A stretch of DNA of 55,996 nt. It comes from Candidatus Caldarchaeum subterraneum (lineage in GTDB: Archaea > Thermoproteota > Nitrososphaeria_A > Caldarchaeales > Caldarchaeaceae). This document shows positions 44,907-53,808 of this stretch, in pieces. Numbering within the stretch: the first letter of the stretch is position 1; each line of letters opens with the position of its first letter. Made by a program: the position numbers and the translations under genes. The stretch lies in NCBI GenBank assembly GCA_937934305.1, contig CALHAG010000018.1, positions 1-55,996 on the forward strand, in the 5' to 3' direction. The notes under the pieces were generated by a model. It was not told where the DNA came from and searched no databases. It saw nothing but the letters and a program-made list of their open reading frames with translations.

Positions 44907-45785
44907 GTGTTGGGTGCAGATTTCGGTGTCCAGCTTCTTCAGACTATTTTGTTCGGTGTTATGTTGGGCGGTGTATATGCTCTGGCCGCCATGGGGCTGG
45001 CTCTACTCTTTGGAGTGGCTAACCTCGTCAACTTTGCTCACGGCGAGTACATCATGCTCGCCATGTACATGGCCTTTGTTTTCAGCGTCACAATTTTCCA
45101 GGACCCCGTGCTTACACCCTTGTTCAACATACCCCTGTTCTTCGCAATAGGTGTAATAACTTATCTAGGCATATTCAAGAGGCTTATCAAGGCTCCTCCC
45201 CTCTCCCAGATAGCGGCAACTGTCGGCGTATTGGTTCTGCTCAGAAACCTTGCTCTAGCTATTTGGGCAGCCGAGCCGAAGGCTCCGCCCTACACCGTTT
45301 TCGCGACATCGTTCAGCATAGGACCCATTATCGTGCCTCTGGATAAGCTGCTCGCCATGGCGGTGAGCTTCGTCACGTTGTTTCTGCTTAATCTGTTTCT
45401 TGAGAGGACGAGGCTCGGTGTTGCTATGAGGGCTTCAGCCGACGATGTTGAAGCGGTCTCGCTTATGGGAGTGGACACCAACCGCCTCTTTCTACTCACA
45501 ACTGGGATAAGCTTGGCTCTCGTGGGTCTCTCCGGCTCACTGATCATGACCTACCAAGCAGTCACACCCACTTCCGGCCTACTCTTCGGCCTCCTCACAT
45601 GGGCCATAGTGGCGTTAGCTGGCCTCGGAACCGTGAAAGGCATCCTCATCGCCTCAATCATCTTCGGCTTAGCAGACTCTCTGGCGTCGGGACTCTGGGA
45701 CCCAAGAGGAAGAGAAATAGTTCTCTACGGCCTCTTCATACTGATTCTCTGGGTTAGACCAAAGGGGTTGTTCGGGAGGAGATAA
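44907..45785 (+). CDS. livH: Branched-chain amino-acid-type ABC importer permease
   Basis: 292 residues with about eight predicted membrane helices. LGGVYALAAMGLALLFGVANLVNFAHGEYIML near 18-48 is the LivH mark, and the EAA-like loop GVAMRASADDVEAVSLMGVD lies near 172. GTG start with AGGTGA six nt upstream. Partner of LivM. Confidence 0.94.
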   Translation: MLGADFGVQLLQTILFGVMLGGVYALAAMGLALLFGVANLVNFAHGEYIMLAMYMAFVFSVTIFQDPVLTPLFNIPLFFAIGVITYLGIFKRLIKAPPLSQIAATVGVLVLLRNLALAIWAAEPKAPPYTVFATSFSIGPIIVPLDKLLAMAVSFVTLFLLNLFLERTRLGVAMRASADDVEAVSLMGVDTNRLFLLTTGISLALVGLSGSLIMTYQAVTPTSGLLFGLLTWAIVALAGLGTVKGILIASIIFGLADSLASGLWDPRGREIVLYGLFILILWVRPKGLFGRR

Positions 45786-45788
45786 GCC

Positions 45789-46754
45789 GTGAAAACATAT
45801 TCTGCCCTGGGGGCGGCAATCGCCTTAGCCGCTGTACCTTTTCTCGTCGGACTCAACGAATACTACCTCTTTCTCGTAACCCTGATTCTACTGTATACAA
45901 CTATTGTGGTTGCTTGGCAGCTTATCGGCGGCTATGGTGGACAGCTTGACCTCGGCGCAGGAGCCTATCATGGGCTGGGCGCGGTGGTGACGGGTTTTCT
46001 GATGGTGAACTATGGAGTATCAGGTTGGGTTGGGCTTCTTGTAAGCGGAGCAGCAGCGGCCGGTGTAGCCTTTCTCATAGGATACCCGAGCTTCAGACTG
46101 GGGCTGAAGGAGGTGTGGTACGCCCTCTCCTCGCTAGCGCTCGTCCTCATATTGCAGAAAATTTTCCTCCTCTGGACAGATGTCGCGGGCCCTCTCGAAC
46201 GCTATATTCCCTATGCCGAGTTTGACCCCGTCTTTATGAGAGCGGGCACAAAAATCTTCTACTACTACATCACGGCGGCCCTTCTAGCGTCCACCTTCCT
46301 CATAGTTTCACGGATACGGCGGAGCAAAACAGGCCTCTATCTAATAAGCATCCGGGAGAACGAGGAGGCTGCGGAGATGCTCGGCGTCGACGTAAGACGC
46401 TACAAGCTGCAGGCACTGATGATATACAGCTTCATAGCCGCGGTGACGGGAGGTATCTACGCCAGCATGGTGGGCTTCTATCATCCAACACTTTTCGACA
46501 GCTGGATAAGCATCCAGACAGCGACCCTCGCAATAGTCGGAGGACTCGGACACCTCCTCGGGCCACCGATAGTCTCAATAATCCTGCTCACTGTCCAGGA
46601 ATATCTTAGAATCACCCTCGGCGCCGTGATAATCGGCCTCCACCAAGTCATCTTCGGCATCATCCTCGTAGTCATAATCATGTTCAAGCCGGACGGTCTT
46701 GGGCCTCTAATCGACTCACTAGCTAGGCGCTTCCCAGCCTCCGTGAGGAGGTGA
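45789..46754 (+). CDS. livM: Branched-chain amino-acid-type ABC importer permease
   Basis: 321 residues, about eight to nine predicted membrane helices. GGYGGQLDLGAGAYHGLGAVV near 48-68 (LivM: GxxGxxSLGHAAFxGxGAY) and the coupling loop SIRENEEAAEMLGVDVRRYKLQA near 185-207 identify it. GTG start 3 bp after livH. Its stop overlaps the SD/start region of livG. Confidence 0.93.
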   Translation: MKTYSALGAAIALAAVPFLVGLNEYYLFLVTLILLYTTIVVAWQLIGGYGGQLDLGAGAYHGLGAVVTGFLMVNYGVSGWVGLLVSGAAAAGVAFLIGYPSFRLGLKEVWYALSSLALVLILQKIFLLWTDVAGPLERYIPYAEFDPVFMRAGTKIFYYYITAALLASTFLIVSRIRRSKTGLYLISIRENEEAAEMLGVDVRRYKLQALMIYSFIAAVTGGIYASMVGFYHPTLFDSWISIQTATLAIVGGLGHLLGPPIVSIILLTVQEYLRITLGAVIIGLHQVIFGIILVVIIMFKPDGLGPLIDSLARRFPASVRR

Positions 46755-46759
46755 ATTCC

Positions 46760-47485
46760 TTGGATGCCTTGGTTCTCGAGGGAATATCAAAAAACTTCGG
46801 AGCACTCGCGGCTTTAACCAACGTCAACATGCGTGTCCAAGTGGGCGAGGTTGTGGGCTTAATAGGCCCTAACGGGGCGGGGAAAACAACGCTCTTCAAC
46901 ATCGTCACAGGCTTCACCAAACCTGACAGGGGCAGGGTGAAGCTTTTCGGAGAAGACGTCACAGGTCTTCAGCCCCACCAAATAGCGGCACGAGGCGTGG
47001 CACGCACCTTCCAGATAGTCAAACCATTCTTCGGCATGACCGTCTACGAAACAGTTCTCGTGGGAGCATATCTAAGAGAGAAAGATGAGGATAATGCGAG
47101 GCAGCGGGCCGAAGTGGCCATGAAGCTCACAGGAGTCTATCATCTGAGGAACAGGTATGCACGGGAGCTGAACACTCCTCAGCTGAAGCTTGTGGAGTTG
47201 GCTCGGAGCCTGGCGACGCAGCCGAAGCTTCTGATGCTCGATGAGATTGTCGCGGGGTTGACGCCGGCGGAGGTTGATGCCATGACTGCCCTCGTGAAGA
47301 GGATTAGGGATGAGATGGGTGTTACGGTTCTGCTTGTGGAGCATGTGATGAGGTTTGTCATGAACATATCGGATAGGGTGGTGGTGCTCAACTACGGTGA
47401 AGTCATCGCTGAAGGCTCACCGAGCGAAGTAAGCAGCAACCTCAAGGTAATCGAAGCCTATCTCGGTGGAAAAAGCGGCTCATGA
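46760..47485 (+). CDS. livG: Branched-chain amino-acid-type ABC importer ATPase
   Basis: 241 residues. Walker A GPNGAGKTT, LivG-type TRTFQ equivalent (VARTFQIVKPFFGMTVYETVLVGA), Walker B LLMLDEIVAGLTPAE, and switch-His VEHVM. The usual LSGGQQ signature is replaced by ELNTPQLKLVELARSL. I chose TTG 46760 because AGGAGGTGA is 5 nt upstream; the GTG at 46751 lies inside that Shine-Dalgarno. Confidence 0.93.
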   Translation: MDALVLEGISKNFGALAALTNVNMRVQVGEVVGLIGPNGAGKTTLFNIVTGFTKPDRGRVKLFGEDVTGLQPHQIAARGVARTFQIVKPFFGMTVYETVLVGAYLREKDEDNARQRAEVAMKLTGVYHLRNRYARELNTPQLKLVELARSLATQPKLLMLDEIVAGLTPAEVDAMTALVKRIRDEMGVTVLLVEHVMRFVMNISDRVVVLNYGEVIAEGSPSEVSSNLKVIEAYLGGKSGS

Positions 47486-47495
47486 ACAGGTGGTG

Positions 47496-48209
47496 ATGAT
47501 GACGCTTCTCGAAACAAAAGCTCTGAACGCGGGCTACGGCCCTCTCCAGATTCTCTGGAACATAGACTTCAAGGTGGATGAAAAGTCGGTCACAGCCTTG
47601 ATAGGAGCCAACGGCGCCGGCAAAACAACATTGATAAAGGTTTTGACAGGGTTGCTCAAGCCCTACAGCGGGCAGGTGTTCTTCAAGGGAGTGGATGTTA
47701 CGGGATATCCTGCTCACCGCATGAAGCAGATGGGGGTGTCGTTAGTGCCTGAGGGGCGAAGGCTTTTCCCAAACCTAACGGTGATGGACAACCTGTTGAT
47801 GGGTGCTTACATGCTTAGGCAGAAGGATGAGTTTGAGAAGAGGCTTGAGCTTGTTTTAGAGCTTTTCCCGGTGTTGAAGGAGAGAAGGAACCAGCCCGCT
47901 CGGCTGCTAAGCGGCGGAGAAGCTCAGATGCTCGCCATAGCACGGGCCCTCATAACACCCTCCGACCTCCTCATCGTGGATGAGCCAAGCAGCGGCCTCG
48001 CCCCCAAGCTCGTCGACCTCATCTTCAAAAAACTCGAGGAACTCCATGAAACAGGGCTAACCATCCTCGTCGTAGACCAGTTTGTGGAAAGAGCCCTGTC
48101 TATAAGCGACACCGTCTATGTCATGGAAAACGGCAAAATAGCCATACAGGGCCCAAGCACAGAAGTCGCCAACAACGAGCATCTCAAAAAAACATATCTT
48201 GGACTATAG
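47496..48209 (+). CDS. livF: Branched-chain amino-acid-type ABC importer ATPase
   Basis: 237 residues from ATG 47496, placed just after the livG stop with AGGTGG upstream; the frame is open further upstream but there it only overlaps livG. Walker A GANGAGKTT, MGVSLVPEGRRLFPNLTVMDNLLMGAY typical of LivF, LSGGEAQMLAIARAL and LIVDEPSSGLAPK are present. It completes livKHMGF. Confidence 0.94.
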   Translation: MMTLLETKALNAGYGPLQILWNIDFKVDEKSVTALIGANGAGKTTLIKVLTGLLKPYSGQVFFKGVDVTGYPAHRMKQMGVSLVPEGRRLFPNLTVMDNLLMGAYMLRQKDEFEKRLELVLELFPVLKERRNQPARLLSGGEAQMLAIARALITPSDLLIVDEPSSGLAPKLVDLIFKKLEELHETGLTILVVDQFVERALSISDTVYVMENGKIAIQGPSTEVANNEHLKKTYLGL

Positions 48210-48215
48210 CTGTTC

Positions 48216-48290
48216 TGGGCCCGGTGGGATTCGAACCCACGGCCACCAGGTTATGAGCCTGGCGCTCTAACCTGGCTGAGCTACGGGCCC
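48216..48290 (-). tRNA. tRNA with CAT anticodon (elongator Met or Ile2)
   Basis: A 75-base cloverleaf including discriminator A. Acceptor GGGCCCG/CGGGCCC, D stem GCTC/GAGC, anticodon stem CCAGG/CCTGG with loop CTCATAA, five-base variable region TGGCC, T arm GTGGG TTCGAAT CCCAC. No CCA is encoded and no intron is seen. The anticodon stem lacks the three consecutive G:C pairs of initiator tRNA. The body looks like archaeal tRNA-Ile, so an Ile2 tRNA read with a modified C34 (agmatidine) is as likely as elongator Met. A minus-strand TATA (GTTATATAATCC) lies at 48315-48327. Confidence 0.93.
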
Positions 48291-48327
48291 TGTCCGCCTT
48301 TTTTGGATGTTTTCGGGATTATATAAC

Positions 48328-48624
48328 TCATTTTTCGAGGAAGTGGTTGAGGGTTGTGTATCGGTTGTCTATTTGCATGGTTTTTCGCAGGTTTTCCTCG
48401 AGCTGTCGGAGCCTCTCCTCATGTGAGAGGAGAAGGGACATGGTGAGGTTGTCGAAGGTTCTGCGGAGAGGGTTCATGGTTCCTGCGTGGACGTAGCGGA
48501 ATGCTTGGTTGACCAAGTTGTCGAAGGCTTCACGCTCTTCTCTGCGGAGAGCTTCTCTAAAGCTTGACCATCCACGCACCTCCTCCTCAAGGAGCTGGCG
48601 ATATGTTGCGGCGTTCCGCCCCAT
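48328..48624 (-). CDS. Conserved small helical archaeal protein (DUF8156-like)
   Basis: 98 residues, predicted all-helical, soluble and charged. The layout MGRNAATYRQLLEEE, W-SSFREALRREEREAFDNL, then LLLSHEERLRQLEENL resembles a small archaeal family I recall as DUF8156, without known function. It lies directly upstream of the tRNA on the same strand, and its end overlaps the tRNA promoter region. Start ATG 48624; no alternative nearby. Confidence 0.65.
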   Translation of the reverse strand: MGRNAATYRQLLEEEVRGWSSFREALRREEREAFDNLVNQAFRYVHAGTMNPLRRTFDNLTMSLLLSHEERLRQLEENLRKTMQIDNRYTTLNHFLEK

Positions 48625-48681
48625 GCCACGTAAACTGTTTCAACGGCTGTTGATAAGTTGAGAGAGCTGTCCGAAAATGCG

Positions 48682-49998
48682 TCAACCCCTGTTTACGACG
48701 AAGATGCTGTATCTGCAGCGCCCCTCCGAGGAAGCGGCCACGCGCACAGCCGAGAAACCATCTACTCTTGCTTCCCCATGGCCGCCCGGCTCAACCGACA
48801 GGGTTTCACAAGTGAACCAGCTCCACTCCCATGTCTTCCCCGTGTCCACTATGGGTGAATGTGTGGCGAGGAGCCGCAGCTTCAGCCTGCCGTCTCCATT
48901 GTTGATTACATGCAGCATAGTTTCCCTCCACTCATATGTCTCGATGGGCGGGTCGAGAAACTCTTCAACACCCGCTGTTTCATGGTTCCAGGCCAGCAGC
49001 CATGTTAGTGTTCCGCCGCGGGGTGGTTCGAGAAGCTCATAGACAGTGGAATAGTTGTCACCGTCCCAGTCAATCAGCCCCAGAAACCCGTTTGGTGTGA
49101 GGAAGACGTGCGTTGTCTCAAACAGGCCTTGAGCCGTTGGCCTGTAGAGTGTTTTGCCGTCGATGATGGAAAATGGCTTGGAGACACCCCATCTGGGTCT
49201 GCAGTCTTTGTCAACGGCCACGAACCCTCCTCCTGCCTCTTGGTTGAAGACCGTCAGGTTGCCATCCAGCTCAGCCAGCCCCATCCTCACAGCCGCATGA
49301 GGCTTCAGCGTCCATGTGCAGTTTCTCGACGGGTTCAAAGGTGGACAACTCCACACAACTTCGCCATCCTCCTCCCGCAGCTCATACACGCCGCGGATGT
49401 CTTGGTTGACCGCTGCAAGCACGTCTCCGCCAAAGCTGTTGCTGTGCACGGTGCTCGGTGTTTGGCCTACGACACGGGAAAGTTTAGCCAACCCTTTCCC
49501 AAGCTCTCTGCTCCAGATGATTTTCCCAGAGCCATCTATCCGCCTAAGCATCCCGTTGCCATAATCCGTTGTAAGCACGTGTTCATGGTCTTTTGTAGGC
49601 ATGATGTCGTGTGCCCATTTCGCGTCGGGGAAGCCGGTGCTCCATTTCACGGATTTGGTCTTTCGGTCGACGACGATGTAGCGGTTGTCGAGGTCCGCGC
49701 AGACGATGTCCCCGGGTTTGGCGTTGAAGGCTGGGAGAGGCTCTGTGATGAGGCGGGCGATGTGGGGATTTGACGTGAGCTGCGAACCGGTTACTCTATG
49801 CTCCCATATGATTTGTTTTTTCTCGGGATGGTAGATAAATGCTGAGCGTCGGGTGTGTGGGTCGGCCATGACGACAACTCTGTCACCTGTCAGAGGGTCG
49901 TCGACATATTCGGCGAAATGCGGAGTGTAGCCTCTTTTCCGGAAAAGTATCCGCATCCTGCAGCCGGCTATCGTAAACACGTGGGTGATAGAGGGCAC
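48682..49998 (-). CDS. Beta-propeller protein (PQQ/arylsulfotransferase-like repeats)
   Basis: 438 residues. Repeated blades with patterns such as RYIVVDRKTKSVKWSTGFP, MLRRIDGSGKIIWSREL, GVYELREEDGEVVWSCPP and LTVFNQEAGGGFVAVDKDCRPRWGV suggest a PQQ-type or arylsulfotransferase-type propeller over about residues 20-370. There is no signal peptide, so it appears cytoplasmic. The substrate is unknown. GTG start is about 25 bp from the minus-strand CATAAATCC at 50019-50027; a second possible start is ATG at residue 15. It diverges from the polymerase gene with only 41 bp between. Confidence 0.7.
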   Translation of the reverse strand: MPSITHVFTIAGCRMRILFRKRGYTPHFAEYVDDPLTGDRVVVMADPHTRRSAFIYHPEKKQIIWEHRVTGSQLTSNPHIARLITEPLPAFNAKPGDIVCADLDNRYIVVDRKTKSVKWSTGFPDAKWAHDIMPTKDHEHVLTTDYGNGMLRRIDGSGKIIWSRELGKGLAKLSRVVGQTPSTVHSNSFGGDVLAAVNQDIRGVYELREEDGEVVWSCPPLNPSRNCTWTLKPHAAVRMGLAELDGNLTVFNQEAGGGFVAVDKDCRPRWGVSKPFSIIDGKTLYRPTAQGLFETTHVFLTPNGFLGLIDWDGDNYSTVYELLEPPRGGTLTWLLAWNHETAGVEEFLDPPIETYEWRETMLHVINNGDGRLKLRLLATHSPIVDTGKTWEWSWFTCETLSVEPGGHGEARVDGFSAVRVAASSEGRCRYSIFVVNRG

Positions 49999-50039
49999 CC
50001 ACTCATAACCGTTTACGGATTTATGGAGGCAGAGGGCCT

Positions 50040-51527
50040 TTGATATGGTTGTCTCTGCAGAGGCGGCAGCTTTACAGAGAGCTTATCTCGACAGCGGTTA
50101 GTGAAGGGTTTCAGTTGACGGAGAGAGCGCTCCAACGTCTCGAGGAATACAGCAACCCTTTTCAAGCGCTTGCCTCAGCCATCGAGAGGCTGAAGAAAAA
50201 CAGGCCAGAGGCCGTGGTAATAGACGTCGAAGACCTTCAGCAGCCTCTGGAAAAACCAGCCGAGCCACCTCCTCCACCTCTCCAGGAGAAGCCCATACAT
50301 ATTCCACGTCTCGAGACATTCTCCGTCATAGACAACGACTACAGAATAGAAGGCGACATAGCCGAGTTCAGAAGCTACTTCCTCAGCAGATACCACCTCA
50401 TAAAACGTATTCTCTCAAAACGCCGTCTCGAGTTCACACCTGTCTCCGAGGTTCCAGCAATACGCGACGGCGGGGAAACACTCGTGGCTGTCATGGTTCT
50501 TTCAAAGAAGGAGGGGGCCGGCAACATCAGAATAACATGTGACGACCCCTCTGGACATCTCGAGGTAGTCGCCTCGAAAAGAAACCAGCAGCTCTACAAG
50601 CAGGCCCTTGAGCTTTTGACCGACACCGTTGTGGCTATGAGGATAAAACGTGTAGGCGGAATCAACATTCTCACCGAAATAATTTATCCAGACGTCGATG
50701 AACAACAGCTCAGAAAAACACCGCAAACCGAAGAAGCCTACCTATGCCTCATCTCAGACATACATGTGGGTAGCAAGCATTTTAGGAGAGACTATTTTGA
50801 GAGTTTTCTCGATTGGCTTAACCGTGGGAGGGACGGTGTTGTCAAACGCTTAACACATCTCGTCATAGGAGGCGACCTCGTAGAGGGCGTCGGTATTTAT
50901 CCGGGTCAGGAGAAAGACCTGATGTATAGAAATGTTGAGGAACAGCTACGGGAGGCGGGCAAACTCCTCGCAGAAATACCACAGAACATCGAGGTAATCT
51001 TCATACCGGGCAACCATGAGCCTGTCAGAAAAGCTCTGCCACAGCCTCCTCTCCAGGACCGTTACAGAAGATTGCTTGACGAACATAGGAAAATGATTCA
51101 TTTATCCAACCCCGCGGAGCTTGTTTTTGACGGCAGACGGGTAACCGTCTACCACGGTCAAGGCCTCGACGACATTATACAATCTCTCCCAAACGCGTCA
51201 TATAGCACTCTTACTGAAAACGCGGCCGATGTGGTGACCGCCTTGCTCAGGTATAGGCATCTCGCACCCATCTACGGAGGCGGTGCACAGCTCCTTCCCT
51301 CGAAGGAGGATAGGCTGGTGATTGTTGAGCAGCCGCATCTCCTCCAGACAGGGCATATCCATGTTTTGGTCAACACATCATACAGGGGAGTAAAGCTTGT
51401 GAACGCCGCTGCCTGGCAGGACCAGACTGATTATCAGAGGTCGCTTGGGCTTGAGCCTGACGTCGGATACGCCGCGGTTCTAAACATAGCCTCTATGAAT
51501 GTGGAGATGATGTCTTTCGCATCCTAA
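50040..51527 (+). CDS. polB: D-family DNA polymerase small subunit (DP1)
   Basis: 495 residues (TTG 50040; TTG 50049 is an alternative). An OB-fold region (about 130-230) is followed by the calcineurin-like phosphodiesterase domain: ISDIHVGSKHF near 237, GGDLVEGVGIYPGQE near 280, PGNHEPVRKALPQP near 322, VYHGQGLDD near 371, and TGHIHV near 440, all metal-site segments. DP1 provides 3'-5' proofreading for PolD and recruits DP2, which is not in the window. A Pro-rich linker lies at about 80-90. PolD is absent from Crenarchaeota proper, which helps place the organism. Confidence 0.95.
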   Translation: MIWLSLQRRQLYRELISTAVSEGFQLTERALQRLEEYSNPFQALASAIERLKKNRPEAVVIDVEDLQQPLEKPAEPPPPPLQEKPIHIPRLETFSVIDNDYRIEGDIAEFRSYFLSRYHLIKRILSKRRLEFTPVSEVPAIRDGGETLVAVMVLSKKEGAGNIRITCDDPSGHLEVVASKRNQQLYKQALELLTDTVVAMRIKRVGGINILTEIIYPDVDEQQLRKTPQTEEAYLCLISDIHVGSKHFRRDYFESFLDWLNRGRDGVVKRLTHLVIGGDLVEGVGIYPGQEKDLMYRNVEEQLREAGKLLAEIPQNIEVIFIPGNHEPVRKALPQPPLQDRYRRLLDEHRKMIHLSNPAELVFDGRRVTVYHGQGLDDIIQSLPNASYSTLTENAADVVTALLRYRHLAPIYGGGAQLLPSKEDRLVIVEQPHLLQTGHIHVLVNTSYRGVKLVNAAAWQDQTDYQRSLGLEPDVGYAAVLNIASMNVEMMSFAS

Positions 51528-52072
51528 ACAGGTTTAGCCAACGCCTTCCAAAACAACACACCTTTCCTGAAGCCGATAACCTTGTACCCAGTTTCTTCGA
51601 GGATGGTTAAAACATGGCGGGGGTTTGTTCCGTGTCCCAGCAGCCGTGAGCCTATGGGGTCAAGAACGTAGACCAACCCGTCGTCCACAAGCTTGCTACG
51701 CAGCGTCTCGAGAGATTTTCTGATGTCTGAGACATGATGGAGGCTGAATAGATATGCGGCCCGGTTGATGACATGGTTTGGCACACCATCTAAATCCTCG
51801 CCCGCTGTCTTCAAAACCTTTATGTTATCCAAACCCAACGCCGCGGCCCTTCTCTTAACAATCTCAAGATACTCCTCAGAAACATCAACGGCATACACCA
51901 CTCCCTTCTCACCCACAACAGACGCCGCGGGAAAAGTGAGAAATCCTTTACCACATCCCACGTCGAGAAAACGATGCATAGAACTCAAACCTATTTCGGC
52001 GAGGATTTTGAAAGGGTTTTGGAGAAGACGCCTCAAAGGCGACCCTATCACAGCCGACTCGCAGCCACCCAC
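51524..52072 (-). CDS. Class I SAM-dependent methyltransferase
   Basis: 182 residues. SAM motif FLDVGCGKGFLTFPAA near 35-50, acidic loop YAVDVSEEYLEIVKRRA near 60-76, and the motif-IV region FSLHHVSDI near 108. UbiE/COQ5-like fold, substrate unknown. GTG start at 52072. The stop interlocks with the DP1 stop at CTAA (51524-51527). Confidence 0.85.
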   Translation of the reverse strand: MGGCESAVIGSPLRRLLQNPFKILAEIGLSSMHRFLDVGCGKGFLTFPAASVVGEKGVVYAVDVSEEYLEIVKRRAAALGLDNIKVLKTAGEDLDGVPNHVINRAAYLFSLHHVSDIRKSLETLRSKLVDDGLVYVLDPIGSRLLGHGTNPRHVLTILEETGYKVIGFRKGVLFWKALAKPV

Positions 52073-52152
52073 ATCAGAACAGCGTCATACACAGTATATA
52101 TGGTTGCATGTGTTGTAGACAACTTTTTTAGGAGAAAAACTGTTTCGGAGCC

Positions 52153-52461
52153 GTGTCCCCTCTGGTTAAGGTTTGTAGAGAAGAGGAGCTTGGCGAAGGT
52201 GATATGAGGGTTGTTGAAGCAGGCGGTGAACAGGTTCTCGTTCTCCGCCACAGGGGAAAACTCTACGCCGTCTCAAACATATGCACACATGAATATGCTG
52301 AGCTGGCTAACGGGCTTGTGGTCGACGGAACTATAACATGCCCCGTGCATCTCTCACGGTTCCGATTGGAGACGGGGGAGGTGCTTAACCCCCCAGCGAC
52401 AAAAAACCTCCAAACCTACAAGATTCACGTCCTCGAAGGAGATATATTCGTCGAAACCTGA
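52153..52461 (+). CDS. Rieske-type [2Fe-2S] ferredoxin
   Basis: 102 residues, single soluble Rieske domain. Cluster ligands are in CTH (about 43-45) and CPVH (about 62-65), i.e. CxH and CxxH, with a DGTITCPVHLSRF segment. No membrane anchor, so a soluble electron carrier. It converges on the thioredoxin reductase gene with a 37-bp overlap; a second Rieske gene lies on the far side of that gene. Confidence 0.92.
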   Translation: MSPLVKVCREEELGEGDMRVVEAGGEQVLVLRHRGKLYAVSNICTHEYAELANGLVVDGTITCPVHLSRFRLETGEVLNPPATKNLQTYKIHVLEGDIFVET

Positions 52462-53399
52462 TACATTTTCTCCAGCTCACCGCTCTCGATAAACCTTATA
52501 GCCTCCATCGCAGCCATGCATCCGAACCCGGCTGCCGTAATCGCTTGGCGATACTTTTTATCATGCACATCACCCGCGGCAAAAACTCCTCTCACACTGG
52601 TCATCATCCCGTCGAAGAGCTTGATGTATCCTTCTTCATCCATCTCAAGCTGTCCCGCGAAAATCTCTGTGTTGGGCTTGTGTCCAATCGCCACGAATAC
52701 TGACTCGGTTTTGATTATTTGTTCTTCTCCTGTTTTGAGGTTCTTTACACGCACCGCCTCGACCTTGTTGTCGCCGATTATTTCGGTGACCACGCTGTTC
52801 CAGACAAACTCTATACGGGGATTGTTTCTCGCCCTTTCCGCTAAAACCTTTGAAGCCCTGAGGGTATCTCGTCTATGCACTACAATGACTTTTTCCACCA
52901 AGTTGCTGAGGTAGAGGGCGTACTCCATCGCTGTGTCTCCCCCACCAACCACAACCGTCGTAGATGTTCCTTTGAACAGTGGGCCGTCGCACGTGGCGCA
53001 GCTGGAGACACCTTTAGCCAGAAGCCGCTTCTCACCCTCAACCCCCAGCCACTTCGGAGAAGCGCCAGTCGCAACGATAACAACCCGCCCCCTGTAAACA
53101 TCTTCCCCAACATATACCTCGAATGGATGCTTTGAAAAATCCACACCGGTCGCGTTATCGTAAAGGATTTCAGCGCCTTGGTTTTCAGCCTGCTGCCTCA
53201 TGTTCTCCATAAGCTCTGGACCAATGACACCGTTTGCGAAGCCTGGATAATTCTCCACCTCACGGGTTAGCATAAGCTGCCCACCCGCCTCAACACCCGC
53301 TATAACCAATGTTTTGAGGTTCGCTCGGCAAGTGTATATAGCGGCCGTGTACCCCGCGGGCCCTCCTCCAATCACCACAACATCATAGACATCAGCCAT
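52425..53399 (-). CDS. trxB: Thioredoxin reductase (NADPH)
   Basis: 324 residues from ATG 53399, preferred to a start four codons upstream because a TATA (GGGTTTATTTCT, 53420-53431) is 28 bp away. FAD site GGGPAGYTAA near the N-terminus, redox-active CATC near 134, NADPH site GGGDTAMEYA followed by HRRDTLRASK (both arginines that read the 2'-phosphate are present), and GDVHDKKYRQAITAAGFG near 285. Reduces thioredoxin or a glutaredoxin-like partner, which is not in the window. Confidence 0.94.
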   Translation of the reverse strand: MADVYDVVVIGGGPAGYTAAIYTCRANLKTLVIAGVEAGGQLMLTREVENYPGFANGVIGPELMENMRQQAENQGAEILYDNATGVDFSKHPFEVYVGEDVYRGRVVIVATGASPKWLGVEGEKRLLAKGVSSCATCDGPLFKGTSTTVVVGGGDTAMEYALYLSNLVEKVIVVHRRDTLRASKVLAERARNNPRIEFVWNSVVTEIIGDNKVEAVRVKNLKTGEEQIIKTESVFVAIGHKPNTEIFAGQLEMDEEGYIKLFDGMMTSVRGVFAAGDVHDKKYRQAITAAGFGCMAAMEAIRFIESGELEKMYQVSTNISPSRT

Positions 53400-53494
53400 A
53401 CCGAGTAACATTCAACCCCCAGAAATAAACCCTCCTGACAACCTCCTCGCGTAGGTTCAAAACCTATATCAAACAGCAGCATCACGGCTTTGAC

Positions 53495-53806
53495 ATGGCG
53501 AAAGTTTTGAAGGTGGCCGCTGTCACAGAGCTTCCGCCGGGGTCGATGAAAACTTTCGACATCGAGGGGAAACTCATCCTCATCGCTAACGTTGACGGCG
53601 TCTTCTACGCCATGGACGCAATATGTAGCCACGAGGAGTGGGACCTATCCGAGGGCATGCTGGAAGGCACACATGTAACATGCGCGGGACACGGCGCGGT
53701 ATGGGACCTGAGAACAGGTAAAGCAGAATTTGACGAAGAACTTCAACCACTCAAAACCTATAAAACCATCCTAAAAGATGGTGAAGTGTTAATCGAGCTC
53801 GAATAA
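53495..53806 (+). CDS. Rieske-type [2Fe-2S] ferredoxin
   Basis: 103 residues. Ligands CSH (about 44-46) and CAGH (about 63-66) with a HGAVWDLRTGKA segment. Similar in size to the Rieske protein at 52153 but only distantly alike. ATG is about 29 bp below a TATA (ACCTATATC, 53461-53469), so it has its own promoter. Followed after 2 bp by the zinc-ribbon membrane protein. Confidence 0.93.
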   Translation: MAKVLKVAAVTELPPGSMKTFDIEGKLILIANVDGVFYAMDAICSHEEWDLSEGMLEGTHVTCAGHGAVWDLRTGKAEFDEELQPLKTYKTILKDGEVLIELE

Positions 53807-53808
53807 AC

